Assembly: GCF_003063645.1 (NCBI RefSeq)
Contig: NZ_NESJ01000016.1
Coordinates: forward strand, 1 to 64,000
DNA length: 64,000 bases
Reading direction: 5' to 3'
From: Limnohabitans sp. 2KL-51
GTDB lineage: Bacteria; Pseudomonadota; Gammaproteobacteria; Burkholderiales; Burkholderiaceae_C
The notes under the pieces were generated by a model. It made no database searches. It was not told the DNA's origin and saw only the letters and a list, made by a program, of their open reading frames with translations. The position numbers were made by a program, and so were the translations under genes. Positions 62,638-64,000 of this stretch are shown here, piece by piece. Every line of letters begins with the position of its first letter. Positions within the stretch are counted from its first letter, which is position 1.

Positions 62638-62647
62638 TTGTATACAC
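62638..62647. promoter_or_regulatory. GntR operator-like site in the gntR-uraH control region
   Basis: TTGTATACAC with a perfect TGTATACA core, 76 bp before gntR and 84 bp before uraH. It is the best-placed copy of the shared NTGT-NN-ACAN motif and would allow autoregulation. Confidence 0.6.
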
Positions 62648-62730
62648 TTCAGTCGACCGGTTTGTAGGGCTTTTCAAAGCCTGGCCAAAACCACTCTTTT
62701 GACCCCTCTTCAAGACAAGCGAGCAACACC

Positions 62731-63084
62731 ATGGGATTGAGTACACACGTTCTGGACACGATGCACGGCTGCCCTGCAGCGGGCATGCAGGTGGCCCTGT
62801 ACACCACGCAAGGCGATCAGGCCACTTGGGTCAAAAGCTTCACCCTCAACCACGACGGGCGCAACCCCGACGGCATGCTCTACGACCACGCCAGCCTGCG
62901 CAAAGGCACTTACCGCTTGGTGTTCAATGTGAGCGACTACTTCAAGGCCAGAGGCGTGGAATTGCCAGAGCCTAACTTTTTGAACCAAGTGAGCCTGGAT
63001 TTCGGCGTGGCCCACGAAGACCAGCACTACCATGTGCCGCTGCTGGCCAGCCCATGGAGTTATTCGACGTATCGCGGGTCCTGA
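62731..63084 (+). CDS. uraH: 5-hydroxyisourate hydrolase UraH
   Basis: A 117-residue transthyretin-like enzyme that opens 5-hydroxyisourate to OHCU, the substrate of UraD. Hallmarks: LSTHVLDTMHGCPAAGM near the N-terminus (catalytic His) and the C-terminal YRGS tetrapeptide with HYHVPLLASPWSYSTYRGS. Arg47-type residue in HDGRNPDG. Divergent from gntR. Confidence 0.97.
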   Translation: MGLSTHVLDTMHGCPAAGMQVALYTTQGDQATWVKSFTLNHDGRNPDGMLYDHASLRKGTYRLVFNVSDYFKARGVELPEPNFLNQVSLDFGVAHEDQHYHVPLLASPWSYSTYRGS

Positions 63085-63144
63085 ATGCTAGCGGGGCATG
63101 TCCCGGTCTTGCGATCCCATCGGATCTGTTGAGCAGACGCGAAC

Positions 63145-63963
63145 TCAAGTCAGTTTGACTTTGGACAGGTCAAAACTGGGTTTCGGGGTCTTCAGTTTCA
63201 TGTTTTCCAGGGTTTGCACGATCAGCCCGGCCACGAAACTGTCCCGGTAAGGTTTGCTGTCGGCGGGCACCACGTACCACGGGGATTCTGGCGTGCTGGT
63301 GGCGCTCAGGGCCGCTTCGTAGGCCTGGGTGAATTGGGGCCACAGTTCACGGTCGGCAAAATCCGAAGGCTGCAGTTTCCAATGTTTGCGCGGGTCGTCC
63401 AGCCGGGCTTGCAGGCGTTTCTTTTGCTCGGATTTGGAAATGTGCAAGTAGCACTTCAATACGCTGATGCCCGAGTCTTGCAGCAAAGACTCGAAGTGCA
63501 GGATGTTGTCGTACCGTTGTTGGCAAGCTGCCTCGTCAATCATGCCCCGAACGCGGGTAACCAGCACATCTTCATAGTGGCTGCGGTTGAAAATTACCAT
63601 TTCGCCGCGCGCTGGGGCTTTGGCGTGGATGCGCCACAAAAAGTCATGGCGGCTTTCCAGCTCAGTGGGCACGCCAAAGGCTTCGGCTCGCACGCCCAAG
63701 GGGCTGACGTGGCTGAAAACGCTGCGGATCACGCCGTCCTTGCCCGCAGTGTCCATGCCCTGAAACACGACGAGCAAGCCCCGGGTTTTGGCCGCGTGCA
63801 GGGTGCTTTGCAGTTTGTTGAGCTGTTCCCCCAATTCGACCAACTGCTCCTCTAATGCGCTGCCCGAGGGCAGCCCTTTGGAGGGGGGCTCGGTGTCAAA
63901 GCCCGAAAGTTTGCATTGGCTCTGGGGTGAGACAAACCAAGGGGTGAAGTCATTGTGTTGCAT
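63145..63963 (-). CDS. PPK2-family polyphosphate kinase
   Basis: A 272-residue polyphosphate:nucleotide phosphotransferase. Walker A FQGMDTAGKDGVIRSVF, the lid Arg/Trp region ESRHDFLWRIHAKAPARGEM (in part), Walker B VIFNRSHYEDVLVTRV, and CYLHISKSEQKKRL. Single-domain form of about 270 residues, which usually acts on NDP or NMP; the class is uncertain. It converges with uraH and is not obviously part of the purine operon. Confidence 0.93.
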   Translation of the reverse strand: MQHNDFTPWFVSPQSQCKLSGFDTEPPSKGLPSGSALEEQLVELGEQLNKLQSTLHAAKTRGLLVVFQGMDTAGKDGVIRSVFSHVSPLGVRAEAFGVPTELESRHDFLWRIHAKAPARGEMVIFNRSHYEDVLVTRVRGMIDEAACQQRYDNILHFESLLQDSGISVLKCYLHISKSEQKKRLQARLDDPRKHWKLQPSDFADRELWPQFTQAYEAALSATSTPESPWYVVPADSKPYRDSFVAGLIVQTLENMKLKTPKPSFDLSKVKLT

Positions 63964-64000
63964 GGCGAAAGTGTAGGCACTTTGTCAGTCCCACCCCAGT

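Overview
The window looks like a chromosomal segment of a betaproteobacterium, most likely Burkholderiales / Comamonadaceae. Supporting points are GC-rich coding with long antisense shadow frames, a Bug-type solute receptor, the five-gene urt transporter beside urease, a UraD-AllC fusion, a malic enzyme with a phosphotransacetylase tail, and IPTL-CTERM-like surface anchoring. The taxon is an inference from gene content; no 16S gene is present.

Region 1 (about 412-16087) is a 15.7 kb integrative element sitting at the 3' end of a tRNA-Ser(TGA) gene (16074-16161, minus strand). A 14-bp direct repeat of the tRNA end bounds it. It carries a P4-type tyrosine integrase, an AlpA-like regulator, a primase-polymerase/DUF3987 replication protein, several small unknown proteins, and cargo: a TolB/TPR regulator, a small membrane HTH protein, an 1081-aa secreted surface protein and a YcgJ-like protein. 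Near the tRNA end lie a decayed HIT-HNH gene pair and an intact IS21-family element whose 5-bp target duplication lies inside the HNH gene. Three 12-bp-period direct repeats look like integrase arm sites; one lies just outside the left boundary and suggests a second element in tandem.

Region 2 (16.2-34.5 kb) is a long run of minus-strand genes, many with ATGA overlaps, plus one divergent SDR gene. It holds two tandem carotenoid-oxygenase-family enzymes, a lipocalin-like protein, a PaaN-type aldehyde dehydrogenase, a nitronate-monooxygenase-like flavoprotein, two thiolases, a DUF1295 membrane reductase, a two-domain HxlR regulator, a Liv-type ABC importer and an acyl-CoA synthetase. Together they read as an uptake, oxidative cleavage, oxidation, CoA activation and thiolysis pathway for an unidentified (apo)carotenoid-, stilbene- or terpenoid-like substrate.

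Region 3 (34.5-63.1 kb) is nitrogen scavenging. Urease genes (ureA-hupE/ureJ-ureB-ureC-ureE-ureF-ureG) diverge from the urea importer urtABCDE across a control region with two back-to-back sigma-54 promoters and a palindrome between them. ureD lies about 9 kb away, behind an Old-Yellow-Enzyme/Bug gene pair, and is linked to a Tau/Ssu-type ABC importer that also has a sigma-54 promoter. Further on come maeB, a nucleobase permease and the ureide pathway (uraH, uraD-allC fusion, puuE) with a GntR regulator; these turn urate breakdown products into allantoate, ammonia, glyoxylate and urea, the last feeding urease. A PPK2 polyphosphate kinase closes the window.
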